DNA of 6,075 nucleotides from an uncultured Methanobrevibacter sp. (GCF_937881195.1 NZ_CALGFC010000051.1:1-6075), one strand, 5' to 3'. Positions 1-5,591 are shown, counted from the first letter of the stretch. The notes: generated by a model not told the origin, from the sequence alone. Translations and numbers: made by a program.

Positions 1-178
1 GCACAACCAATACCCAAACCCACAACAACAACAAAACCCAACAAAAAATATTACACAAAAAACACAAAAAACACCCACACAAAAAACACCACAAAAAGCC
101 CAAAAACCAAGAAAAAAAACAAAAACCCAAGAAAAAATAAGCAAACAAAAAGCTAAAAGAAAAACTAATTATTATTAA
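1..178 (+). CDS. Probable C-terminal tail of a plus-strand protein, low-complexity and basic (5' partial)
   Basis: The plus strand here is nearly free of T and G: by my count bases 1-164 hold about 107 A, 44 C, 7 G and 6 T. All three plus frames are therefore open, and composition rather than homology must choose. The frame starting at base 2 runs to a TAA at 176-178. It encodes a tail rich in Gln, Lys, Thr and Pro (TQKTQKTPTQKTPQKAQK), and most of its codons end in A, as expected in this AT-rich genome. The frame starting at base 1 stops at 154-156 and gives a Thr/Lys/Asn-rich tail with more C-ending codons. Reading the minus strand would give an odd Phe/Cys/Gly/Trp-rich hydrophobic chain. 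I infer the disordered basic end of a surface or envelope protein. It would converge on the membrane protein gene at 165-1043 and overlap its last bases. Function is unknown, and a non-coding simple-sequence tract remains possible. Confidence 0.4.
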   Translation, partial: HNQYPNPQQQQNPTKNITQKTQKTPTQKTPQKAQKPRKKTKTQEKISKQKAKRKTNYY

Positions 179-1043
179 TTTTTTCATATATTCTTTCAGG
201 TAATAAAAGAATAGCTGCAAATAAAAAGCATAATGCGCCTAAAAATGTTCCAATATTTACTAGAAATGCACTGAGATATAAACCAGTGCTTGGAATAATA
301 ATAGCACCGATTGCAGAGATAGCGAAAAAAATAGAACCTAAAACATTAAATCCAGATACATTCCATGAAAAACTATTAGGATTCCATGAAAAAATGCCAT
401 TGGAAATTTCTATCCAAGCTAAAAAACTTGCAATTAAAAAACATATTGATCCATACATATCTGGAACCCAAACTAAATTTATTAATTGATTTACACTTAA
501 ATTTGTAAAAATCGCTGCAAAAGTTGTTAAATTAAAAAATAATGTTCCTAAAAGTTGAATGAAGACAGACCACCAACTAAGACGACGAGGCATAAAAACA
601 AAAATTTTAAATTTCAATTTTTTCTTAGATAAAGTATTAGAACTGTTTATCTCTTCAATATATTGTAAAAAAGCAGCAGATGTAAAAAATATAGACCCTA
701 TAAAATAAGTTAATGCATCATATGTATTTCCAACTAATTTTAAATAACCTGGAACAGCTCCAAGAGCAAAACAAATAGCTCCTATTGAAAAAAGTACGCC
801 AATCCACCAACCGATAGATTTAGGAGCCCACCAAGTAGAACCAATATCAATATCCAATTTAATATTATGTTTCCGATTATGACGAGAATCCCAATATATT
901 ATTTCTCCATCTGAATTTCTTAATATAGCTTTTGTTACAAAAGGACCGGGACCTTTAGCTTCTAAACAATCCCATGAATTTGGAAGATAAAAAGGAAGAT
1001 TATCACATTTATTAACCTTATTTTTATTATTTCTATTTTTCAT
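165..1043 (-). CDS. Six-helix membrane protein with three related helix pairs, function unknown
   Basis: This is a 292-residue integral membrane protein. A soluble, Lys/Asn-rich N-terminus (about 1-75, with a GPGPFVTKAILRNSDGEIIYWDSR stretch split over residues 31-54) precedes six predicted helices near 79-101, 112-131, 157-180, 197-215, 232-251 and 257-282. The helices form three pairs. The first helix of a pair follows a Ser/Gly-Trp motif (GWW at 78-80, SWW at 156-158, SWN at 226-228) and has G(S/T/A)(I/L)(F/C)F. The second repeats GS(I)(F/C)F or GALCF and ends in a conserved Glu (E130, E212, E283). This suggests internal triplication of a two-helix unit, loosely like YrhK-type domains. From memory, very similar uncharacterised proteins occur in Actinobacteria, which would suggest transfer; this is not verified. 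The ATG at 1043 is preceded by AGGAAAG with a 7-base gap, and the stop is TAG. No enzymatic residues or transport signature are recognised. Confidence 0.85.
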   Translation of the reverse strand: MKNRNNKNKVNKCDNLPFYLPNSWDCLEAKGPGPFVTKAILRNSDGEIIYWDSRHNRKHNIKLDIDIGSTWWAPKSIGWWIGVLFSIGAICFALGAVPGYLKLVGNTYDALTYFIGSIFFTSAAFLQYIEEINSSNTLSKKKLKFKIFVFMPRRLSWWSVFIQLLGTLFFNLTTFAAIFTNLSVNQLINLVWVPDMYGSICFLIASFLAWIEISNGIFSWNPNSFSWNVSGFNVLGSIFFAISAIGAIIIPSTGLYLSAFLVNIGTFLGALCFLFAAILLLPERIYEKINNN

Positions 1044-1050
1044 GAAATTG

Positions 1051-1057
1051 CTTTCCT
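1051..1057 (-). promoter_or_regulatory. Ribosome binding site of the six-helix membrane protein gene
   Basis: On the minus strand AGGAAAG lies 7 bases before the ATG at 1041-1043. It is a weaker match than the GGTGA used by the transporter and phosphatidyltransferase genes, but its position fits and supports this start. Confidence 0.5.
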
Positions 1058-1136
1058 AAAGTTGTTAAATTAAAGCTTAAATTAATTATATGATATCAAC
1101 TAATCAAAAAATATATTCTAATAATAAAAATATCAT

Positions 1137-1188
1137 CTAAATATAATATTATCTACTAAATATAATATTAGCTACTAAAGATATATTA
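1137..1188. repeat. 19-bp tandem repeat, two and a partial copy
   Basis: Units ctaaatataatattatcta (1137-1155) and ctaaatataatattagcta (1156-1174) differ at one base. A degenerate partial third unit starting ctaaag follows at 1175-1188. It lies about 100 bases upstream of the start codon of the six-helix membrane protein gene. Confidence 0.8.
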
Positions 1189-1489
1189 CAATAATATTAA
1201 TAAATAAAATAATATTATAAAATTTTATTATTATTTTATATTACTATTTTATATTACTATTAAAATTAATATTTATACTACTAATAAATTAATATTTATA
1301 TTATTATTTTTATATTATTATTAATTATTCTACAATTTTTATATAAAATATTTTTTATAATGTTCATAAATATTATAAATATACTCCAATAATTAATAAT
1401 TATTTTTACAAAAATCAAAAAAATCATAGATATATTAAATTTTATTTTATATCCAATTATGACTATTAAAATAATATTATTTATTATTA

Positions 1490-1572
1490 AAATGATAATA
1501 TTCCTTAAATGATAATAGTCCTTAAATGATAATAGTCCTTAAATGATATAGTCTTTAAATGATATAGTCTTT
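1490..1572. repeat. 17/16-bp tandem repeat, five copies
   Basis: Units at 1490-1506, 1507-1523 and 1524-1540 are 17 bases (aaatgataatagtcctt; the first has att for agt). Units at 1541-1556 and 1557-1572 are a 16-base variant (aaatgatatagtcttt). A decayed sixth unit follows. The order of variants suggests local duplication of an already diverged unit. It lies between two minus-strand genes, about 110 bases beyond the 3' end of the acetate transporter gene. No function is evident. Confidence 0.9.
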
Positions 1573-1650
1573 AAATATACTCCATATACTTTAAAAAAAA
1601 TCTAGAAATCAGGAAAAAATATATCATTAAAAATAGGAAATTAATATTCA

Positions 1651-1670
1651 AAAAATAAAAATAAAAATTA
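1651..1670 (-). terminator. T-rich terminator region after the acetate transporter gene
   Basis: On the minus strand, 12 to 32 bases after the stop codon, there are runs of five, five and six T separated by single A. Oligo-T tracts without a strong hairpin are a usual archaeal termination signal. The low-complexity background keeps the confidence modest. Confidence 0.4.
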
Positions 1671-1682
1671 TAGAATTAAATA

Positions 1683-2240
1683 CTATAACTTAAAAATATC
1701 TTTTTCCCAATCATTATTAATAATTTGGCCAATACAACCATATATAGCTGCTGCACCTAATAATATGCCTAAATACCCACCTATTAATTTTATAATACCT
1801 ATTTCAGTAAAATCAGCAATAGCTAATAAGAAGAATAAAATAGATACTAAAGCAAATAATAATTGAAGAATTTTAGTATGTTTTAAAGAGCTCACAAACA
1901 TCAAACTTGTGAAACAACCAAATATAAACAAATAGAATCCCATTGATATAGGATCAGCAGGTTGAACTCCTCCAATGCCTGGCAAAATCCAAATTAAAAC
2001 CATCGAAAGCCAGAAAAATCCAAACGAAACAAATACCGTCGCACCGAAAGTGTTTTGGAATTTCATTTCAAAAATCCCTGCAATAATTTGAGCTATTCCT
2101 CCCAAACAAGTTGCAGCTGCTAAAATGACCATTGATAATTCAATGATTCCTGCATTATGTAGACTAAGTAGTAATGTAGTAATCCCAAATCCAAAAAGAC
2201 CTAATGGAGCAGGATTAGCAAATGTTTTCTCATATGCCAT
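1683..2240 (-). CDS. satP: SatP/YaaH (GPR1/FUN34) family acetate transporter
   Basis: This 185-residue protein belongs to the acetate uptake transporter family, six-helix membrane channels that move acetate/succinate with protons. Visible family marks are the NPAPLGL signature at residues 9-15, AGIFEMKFQNTFGATVF around 54-70 followed by SFGFFWLS at 72-79, and GGYLGILLGAAAIYG at 154-168. Predicted helices lie near 13-31, 35-57, 66-87, 99-117, 123-143 and 150-175, so the length and topology are those of a complete family member. I chose the ATG at 2238-2240 because GGTGA stands 4 bases before it and the family starts just ahead of NPAPLGL. An upstream in-frame ATG at 2295-2297 would add 19 Lys/Asn-rich residues and span this binding site. 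In a hydrogenotrophic methanogen, acetate import would feed acetyl-CoA synthesis; this role is inferred. It is apparently monocistronic, with a candidate operator upstream. Confidence 0.93.
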   Translation of the reverse strand: MAYEKTFANPAPLGLFGFGITTLLLSLHNAGIIELSMVILAAATCLGGIAQIIAGIFEMKFQNTFGATVFVSFGFFWLSMVLIWILPGIGGVQPADPISMGFYLFIFGCFTSLMFVSSLKHTKILQLLFALVSILFFLLAIADFTEIGIIKLIGGYLGILLGAAAIYGCIGQIINNDWEKDIFKL

Positions 2241-2244
2241 ATTT

Positions 2245-2249
2245 TCACC
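2245..2249 (-). promoter_or_regulatory. Ribosome binding site that sets the acetate transporter start
   Basis: GGTGA on the minus strand, 4 bases before the ATG at 2238-2240. It decides for the shorter 185-residue product over the longer frame opening at 2297. Confidence 0.8.
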
Positions 2250-2328
2250 ATTTTTTTTATCTTTAACTGTTTTATATTTAATATAATTTATATTCATAAA
2301 AAGCTACAAGTTCTTAAAATATTTAAAA

Positions 2329-2348
2329 TGTTAGATATATTCCTAACA
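2329..2348 (-). promoter_or_regulatory. Candidate operator palindrome before the acetate transporter gene
   Basis: The sequence TGTTAG - 8 bases - CTAACA is an inverted repeat with 6-bp arms. It lies just downstream of a TATA-like box and across the predicted transcription start, where archaeal repressors often bind to block polymerase. It is about 90 bases before the start codon. A transcribed hairpin is the alternative reading. Confidence 0.4.
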
Positions 2349-2350
2349 AT

Positions 2351-2360
2351 ATTATAAAAA
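2351..2360 (-). promoter_or_regulatory. Candidate TATA box of the acetate transporter gene
   Basis: TTTTTATAAT on the minus strand. Transcription would start about 25 bases downstream, near 2330, giving a leader of about 90 bases. The assignment leans on its position next to the palindrome, because TATA-like strings are common in this DNA. Confidence 0.35.
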
Positions 2361-2370
2361 ATTTGAGCAT

Positions 2371-2417
2371 ATATAGATTAATTGTTATCATATTTAAACA
2401 CTAAGGTCAATCTATAT
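2371..2417. repeat. Inverted repeat with 9-bp arms
   Basis: atatagatt at 2371-2379 and its exact complement aatctatat at 2409-2417 are separated by 29 bases. It lies just upstream of the candidate TATA box of the acetate transporter gene. It could be an activator or second operator site, or chance in A/T-rich DNA. Confidence 0.5.
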
Positions 2418-2774
2418 TTTTTATAGGATATAATTGAGTTTTTATTGAATAAAACAATATTAAAAAAATAAGTGATATTTAATAGCTTATATTCTATTTT
2501 TAATATAATAAATAAAATATTTAGTTAATTTAATTATGATTATTATTATAATATAGAATATTATACGAAATATATAAAATTAGCGGAAAATTATTAAAAG
2601 ATAAAAAATAAGCAGAATTAATAAAAAAATTAAAATAATACTATAATAAAAATTTGAAAATCTAAGAAAATTAGAAATAACAATAAAAACAAAAATAATA
2701 AAAATTATTAAAAAGGAAATTATTAAAAATAAAATTAATATAAATAATTAATTTTTAGGAATATAATTAATTTT

Positions 2775-3296
2775 TTAAAATAATCCCCTAACATCAACAT
2801 TCAAATCTTTTGACTTTATATGAATTATAAGTTCTTCTATTGAAGAATAAGTGGCTAAAATACAGATTAATGATGTTAAAATTGTTAAATCCATAAATGG
2901 ATATAAATAAACAAAGACAAATAATATAAAACCTGTTAATTTATTACCAATAGTATGTAACATGGAAAATACATTATATTTATAATAACTAATAACCATA
3001 GAAATTATCCTTATTATGAATATTATAATAATCCAAATCCATATAATTTTTGGAATTTCTATTACTGGCAATACAACAATTACTACAGAAGCCATAAATA
3101 CAATATCACCAATAGTATCTAATTTAGCACCTAAATTTGTTACAGAATCAGTTTTACGGGCAATATACCCATCTAAAATATCAGTAAGTCCACATAATGA
3201 ATATATCATAAAAAAGAAAATACTAAACGCTTGAAAGAATAAAATTGATGGTGCTAATATAATTCTAAAAATAGACAGAAAATTACTCCAATTCAA
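2775..3296 (-). CDS. CDP-alcohol phosphatidyltransferase family protein, TTG start
   Basis: This 173-residue membrane enzyme would transfer a CDP-activated lipid onto an alcohol (or inositol phosphate, serine or glycerol phosphate), displacing CMP. In archaea this step builds polar head groups on archaeol lipids. The full catalytic signature D-x2-DG-x2-AR-x8-G-x3-D-x3-D is present with exact spacing: D39, D42, G43, A46, R47, G56, D60 and D64. The four Asp bind metal, and D64 is the usual catalytic base. The N-terminus has the family form WSNFLSIFRIILAPSILFF; further helices lie near 65-79, 84-104, 119-133 and 137-151, with HTIGNKLTG at 114-122. There is no Met at the N-terminus. The start is TTG at 3294-3296, with GGTGA 4 bases upstream, the same spacing as in the acetate transporter gene. 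The substrate cannot be told from sequence, so no symbol is given. It stands alone, with spacers of 534 and 315 bases on either side. Confidence 0.92.
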   Translation of the reverse strand: MNWSNFLSIFRIILAPSILFFQAFSIFFFMIYSLCGLTDILDGYIARKTDSVTNLGAKLDTIGDIVFMASVVIVVLPVIEIPKIIWIWIIIIFIIRIISMVISYYKYNVFSMLHTIGNKLTGFILFVFVYLYPFMDLTILTSLICILATYSSIEELIIHIKSKDLNVDVRGLF

Positions 3297-3300
3297 AAAA

Positions 3301-3305
3301 TCACC
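3301..3305 (-). promoter_or_regulatory. Ribosome binding site that identifies the TTG start
   Basis: GGTGA on the minus strand, 4 bases before TTG at 3294-3296. The next in-frame Met (residue 30) would remove the conserved N-terminal helix, so TTG is the real start. Confidence 0.8.
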
Positions 3306-3396
3306 AAAATATTAAAAAATAAAAAATTAAACAAAAATTAAAAATCTAGAAACATAAAAAAATTTACAAAGTTTATACTAAAATCAATTTATTTTT

Positions 3397-3407
3397 ATTA
3401 TATAAAC
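3397..3407 (-). promoter_or_regulatory. Candidate TATA box of the phosphatidyltransferase gene
   Basis: GTTTATATAAT on the minus strand is a good archaeal TATA match. It predicts a start near 3376 and a leader of about 80 bases. AGTATAAAC closer to the gene (about 3371-3379) is an alternative. Confidence 0.35.
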
Positions 3408-3540
3408 AATTTTCTAAAAAATATATAAAAAAGTAATCAAAACCCATTGAAACTCTTTATAAAATTAAGTATTTTAACATTATAATTTTTATTATAGTAA
3501 TAATTATATTTTAAAAAGGTATTATGAAAAATAAAATGTC

Positions 3541-3576
3541 AAATAAAATAATAAATAAAATAATAAATAAAATAAA
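3541..3576. repeat. 12-bp tandem repeat, three copies
   Basis: aaataaaataat at 3541-3552 and 3553-3564, followed by aaataaaataaa at 3565-3576. On the minus strand this is T-rich and lies 36-71 bases after the methyltransferase stop codon, so it may add to transcription termination. Confidence 0.85.
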
Positions 3577-3581
3577 TTAAT

Positions 3582-3611
3582 CTTTAAAAATAATTTGAAA
3601 TCTAAATTTCA
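3582..3611 (-). terminator. Hairpin plus T-rich tract right after the methyltransferase stop
   Basis: Directly after the stop codon (3612-3614) the minus strand reads TGAAAT-TTAG-ATTTCA, a 6-bp stem with a 4-base loop. AATTATTTTTAAAG and further T-rich sequence follow. The arrangement resembles a weak intrinsic terminator. Confidence 0.4.
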
Positions 3612-4241
3612 TTATTTTTTTGTAGCTATAGCACAAATCCAATTATTACCTTTGTTTTTTCTATATATTTTTATATCCTTAAAACCAACATCAGTTAAAG
3701 CTGATTTGAAGTCATCTTCAGAATAAATTCTCATATCAAGTAATTCAATATATTCACTCATTTTTTCAAGAATATGTTCTTCTCCCACTGCTTCATTACA
3801 AATAAAAATTTTACCTTCTTTTTTTAGTACTCTTTTAACTTCTTTCAAGTCTTCAATAAAGTCTGGCCAAAAGTAAACTGTTTCAAATCCAGTGACAATA
3901 TTAAAAGTTTCATTTTCAAATGGAAGTTCTGAAACAGAACCTTGTATTATCTCAACTTTTCCTTCAGTTATGGCTTTTCTATTATAATTTTTAGATTTTT
4001 CAACACTAAGCTCTGAGTAATCTATTCCATATACTTTTCCATTAGGGGCCATTTCACTAAATCTATTCACATTAACTCCCCCACCACAACCAATATCTAA
4101 TATATTGTAATCATTTTCAATATTTAAATGACTAACTCCCCATTTAGCTAAGCTTTCATGAGATTCATTCATTTTTTCAATCATTTCAGAGCCTAATTTA
4201 CCTTTAGGTTTGCGTGCATTAATTATTAATTTTTTATCCAT
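3612..4241 (-). CDS. Class I SAM-dependent methyltransferase, substrate unknown
   Basis: This 209-residue soluble protein has the Rossmann-type methyltransferase fold of the Methyltransf_11 kind. Motif I is ILDIGCGGG at residues 47-55, which binds SAM. D74 in VYGIDYS ends strand 2 and should hold the ribose hydroxyls. GSVSELPFE at 101-109 is the loop that contacts adenine, then FNIVTGFETVYFWPD at 113-127 is the motif near the active site, and VKRVLKKEGKIFICNE is the next strand region. The N-terminal NARKPKGKLGSEMIEKMNESH segment is, as I recall, shared by a subgroup common in Firmicutes and methanogens. It has no membrane helix. The start is the ATG at 4239-4241, with AGGTG 6 bases before it. 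A GTG at 4250, which would add three residues, is part of that binding site. The target may be a small molecule, but neighbours do not indicate which. Confidence 0.9.
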   Translation of the reverse strand: MDKKLIINARKPKGKLGSEMIEKMNESHESLAKWGVSHLNIENDYNILDIGCGGGVNVNRFSEMAPNGKVYGIDYSELSVEKSKNYNRKAITEGKVEIIQGSVSELPFENETFNIVTGFETVYFWPDFIEDLKEVKRVLKKEGKIFICNEAVGEEHILEKMSEYIELLDMRIYSEDDFKSALTDVGFKDIKIYRKNKGNNWICAIATKK

Positions 4242-4247
4242 AAAATA

Positions 4248-4252
4248 CACCT
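4248..4252 (-). promoter_or_regulatory. Ribosome binding site of the methyltransferase gene
   Basis: AGGTG on the minus strand, 6 bases before the ATG at 4239-4241. It overlaps the in-frame GTG at 4248-4250, which argues that GTG is not the start. Confidence 0.7.
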
Positions 4253-4343
4253 ACATTAATTATTTAATTTATATAAATAATAAAAATGTTATTTTAATAA
4301 AAATATTTTTTTTAAAATATTAGTTAAATGAAGTTATTTAATT

Positions 4344-4374
4344 GAGAATACTCTTTTAAGAGAATACTCTTTTA
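4344..4374. repeat. 16-bp-period direct repeat
   Basis: gagaatactctttta occurs at 4344-4358 and again at 4360-4374. Each copy also contains the small palindrome agaatactct-like core, so the pair could form hairpins or be a double binding site about 100 to 130 bases before the methyltransferase start codon. Confidence 0.8.
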
Positions 4375-4383
4375 AAATATTGT

Positions 4384-4437
4384 TTTAATAAAGTCATTTT
4401 AATAAGAATGTTATATTTAATAAAGTTATTTTAATAA
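4384..4437. repeat. 22-bp direct repeat, 32-bp spacing
   Basis: The segments 4384-4405 and 4416-4437 match at 21 of 22 bases (core tttaataaagt-attttaataa, with C or T at the variable base). They stand upstream of the methyltransferase gene, next to the 16-bp-period repeat. Confidence 0.75.
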
Positions 4438-4438
4438 A

Positions 4439-4458
4439 ATATTAGTTTAAACTAATAT
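4439..4458. promoter_or_regulatory. 20-bp perfect palindrome
   Basis: atattagtttaaactaatat is self-complementary over its full length with no spacer. It is about 200 bases upstream of the methyltransferase start and about 230 bases after the end of the next gene. A dimeric regulator site is possible. Its distance from any start codon and the A/T bias keep this tentative. Confidence 0.35.
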
Positions 4459-4684
4459 AATCAAAGTTAACTATTAATATTTATCTTTAAATATCCATAT
4501 AATATAAATTCATATGAATATTAATTAAATCAATATTAGATTATATTCATATTAAATTATTTTATAATATATAACCCTATATTTTTTTATTTATAATTGA
4601 AAATAAAAAATTGAAAATAAAAATATTACTTGAGTCATATAAAATTAGAAAAAATAAAATTATTGAGTAACAAATATAAAGTCA

Positions 4685-5410
4685 TTAATCAAATCTGTCC
4701 ATTTTTATTCCTAATTCCTTTTCAACAGCTTCATAAATTTCATTTAGATATTTAAGTAGTTTTGAATTTAAAATAAGTGATTTATCCTTAGTAAAATCAG
4801 GACTTTTAGAAGTTTTATCTTTAATATTATTAATTGTAGTACAGTATTCATTCATCATTTCCCTAATATCTTTAGGAATAAAATAAAAATCATGAATATT
4901 ATGGCGAGTAATCTCAAAACTATAATAAATATTTTTTCTACTTTCAATTACATTATCAATAGATAAATTAAGTGAATTTAACTCAATATCATTTAAAGAG
5001 CCTTTATTTTTAAATAAAAGATCAAATAGGTCCAATAAAACTCTTTCCTTATCTTTGTATCTTAGTTCAAGTTTTAAATTTTTCTCACTATATCTTAACT
5101 GTTCATCAATTATTTCTTTTTGTTCATAAAGTTCTTTTTTCAACCTTTCATCTTGATTATCAAGTTCTTTTGCTAAGTTTTCAACTTCTGTTTTTAGCTG
5201 AATTTGCAATCTTTCATCAGCTTTTATAACTTGTTTTCTAACCATCAAATCATTTCTATAATTAGTGTAAATTAGACCCATAAATGCAATAAAAGAAGAT
5301 GAAATTGCTATTATATCCCCTAACTCAAAGCCATACCCATCTAATATAAAAGTTACAGCAGACAATATGAGTAATCCTATTATTAAAATATAATAACTTC
5401 TATTATTCAT
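4685..5410 (-). CDS. Protein with two membrane helices and a long coiled coil, function unknown
   Basis: I do not recognise this 241-residue protein. It has two membrane helices near residues 6-23 and 31-49, joined by a short loop (DGYGFELGD). A highly charged segment follows from about 58 to 122 (VIKADERLQIQLKTEVENLAKEL...), whose Glu/Lys-rich pattern is typical of a parallel coiled coil. The C-terminal part (about 123-241) is predicted helical and soluble, with FEITRHNIHDFYFIPKDIREMM around 165-186. The plan suggests a membrane-anchored oligomer with a cytoplasmic domain. Similar layouts occur in many uncharacterised accessory proteins of bacteria and archaea, but no motif shows an activity. 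The ATG at 5408-5410 has no GGTGA-type site before it; a TATA-like box 34-41 bases upstream would give a very short leader. It is flanked by the adhesin gene and a 443-base spacer. Confidence 0.8.
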   Translation of the reverse strand: MNNRSYYILIIGLLILSAVTFILDGYGFELGDIIAISSSFIAFMGLIYTNYRNDLMVRKQVIKADERLQIQLKTEVENLAKELDNQDERLKKELYEQKEIIDEQLRYSEKNLKLELRYKDKERVLLDLFDLLFKNKGSLNDIELNSLNLSIDNVIESRKNIYYSFEITRHNIHDFYFIPKDIREMMNEYCTTINNIKDKTSKSPDFTKDKSLILNSKLLKYLNEIYEAVEKELGIKMDRFD

Positions 5411-5443
5411 ATTATAATATTTATGATATCTTCTATTTATTTT

Positions 5444-5451
5444 TTTATAAA
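5444..5451 (-). promoter_or_regulatory. Candidate TATA box of the coiled-coil membrane protein gene
   Basis: TTTATAAA on the minus strand, centred about 37 bases before the ATG. It would place the transcript start about 10 bases before the start codon, consistent with the lack of a ribosome binding site and near-leaderless translation. Confidence 0.35.
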
Positions 5452-5500
5452 TAATCTAAAAATGAATAGTGCAAAAATAAATAATAATTTTAGAAAATGT

Positions 5501-5561
5501 AAAAAAAGAAAAAAAAGAAAAAAAAGGATAGCTATTGATAAAAAATAAAATTTTCTATCAA
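5501..5561 (-). terminator. Hairpin and long T tract after the adhesin gene
   Basis: Reading the minus strand, TTGATA-G-AAAA can pair with TTTT-TATCAA (arms at the ends of 5535-5561, one bulged G). A short stretch follows, then at 5501-5525 a 25-base tract of T interrupted only by two or three C. It starts about 30 bases after the adhesin stop codon and ends before the TATA box of the next gene. This is the clearest terminator in the window. Confidence 0.55.
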
Positions 5562-5591
5562 AATTCACCTTCTACTAATTAAAAAATTTTT

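Larger units (their letters stand above)
1044..1682. other. 639-base A/T-rich spacer with short tandem repeats
   Basis: No coding frame with a plausible start and codon use is visible here. The right part is the 3' region of the acetate transporter gene and the left part is the 5' region of the six-helix membrane protein gene. Besides the 19-bp and 17/16-bp tandem repeats listed separately, it contains a 13-bp doublet (attttatattact at 1233-1245 and 1246-1258) and many A/T-only stretches. TATA-like sequences are too frequent to pick a promoter for the 165-1043 gene with confidence. Confidence 0.7.
2298..2774. other. 477-base A/T-rich spacer holding the transporter promoter
   Basis: No convincing gene is present. 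The left part (2329-2417) holds the candidate promoter, a palindrome and a longer inverted repeat, all upstream of the acetate transporter gene. The right part is the A-rich 3' flank of the phosphatidyltransferase gene (T-rich on its own strand), with a 13-bp direct repeat aaattattaaaaa at 2702-2714 and 2717-2729. The middle shows only A/T-rich DNA, with no GC-rich island of the kind expected for a structured RNA in such a genome. Confidence 0.65.
3297..3611. other. 315-base A/T-rich spacer between the methyltransferase and phosphatidyltransferase genes
   Basis: It contains the ribosome binding site and a likely promoter of the phosphatidyltransferase gene on the left, a 12-bp tandem repeat at 3541-3576 and the terminator-like hairpin of the methyltransferase gene on the right. 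An 18-codon plus-strand frame at 3524-3580 is made mostly of the repeat and is not called a gene. Confidence 0.65.
4242..4684. other. 443-base A/T-rich spacer rich in short repeats and palindromes
   Basis: No gene is visible. Apart from the repeats and palindrome listed separately, it contains a 14-bp-period doublet (ttgaaaataaaaa at 4597-4609 and 4611-4623) and a 12-bp palindrome attcatatgaat at 4508-4519. A TATA-like TTTATATAAA (minus strand, 4268-4277) lies about 27 bases before the methyltransferase start codon. If used, it would leave almost no leader, so its role is uncertain. Confidence 0.65.

Noticed and set aside
286..489. Plus-strand 67-codon open frame
   Set aside because: It lies wholly inside the minus-strand six-helix membrane protein gene, which has a clear repeat structure and a ribosome binding site. 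This is an antisense shadow.
1044..1682. CRISPR-like array from the tandem repeats
   Set aside because: The units are directly adjacent with no spacers and are only 16-19 bp, so they are simple tandem repeats.
2241..2297. N-terminal extension of the acetate transporter from an upstream ATG
   Set aside because: The 19 extra residues are Lys/Asn-rich, are not part of the family, and would run through the GGTGA site belonging to the ATG at 2238-2240.
2418..2774. Structured RNA or riboswitch in the long spacer
   Set aside because: I found no GC-rich paired stretch, and in a genome this AT-rich a stable structured RNA should stand out as one.
3016..3234. Plus-strand 72-codon open frame
   Set aside because: It is antisense to the phosphatidyltransferase gene, including the part encoding its catalytic signature. 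The Ile/Thr-rich translation is what such a shadow gives.
3524..3580. Plus-strand 18-codon frame (MKNKMSNKIINKIINKIN)
   Set aside because: It consists mostly of the 12-bp A/T tandem repeat and has only a weak GGT before it. It looks like a chance frame.
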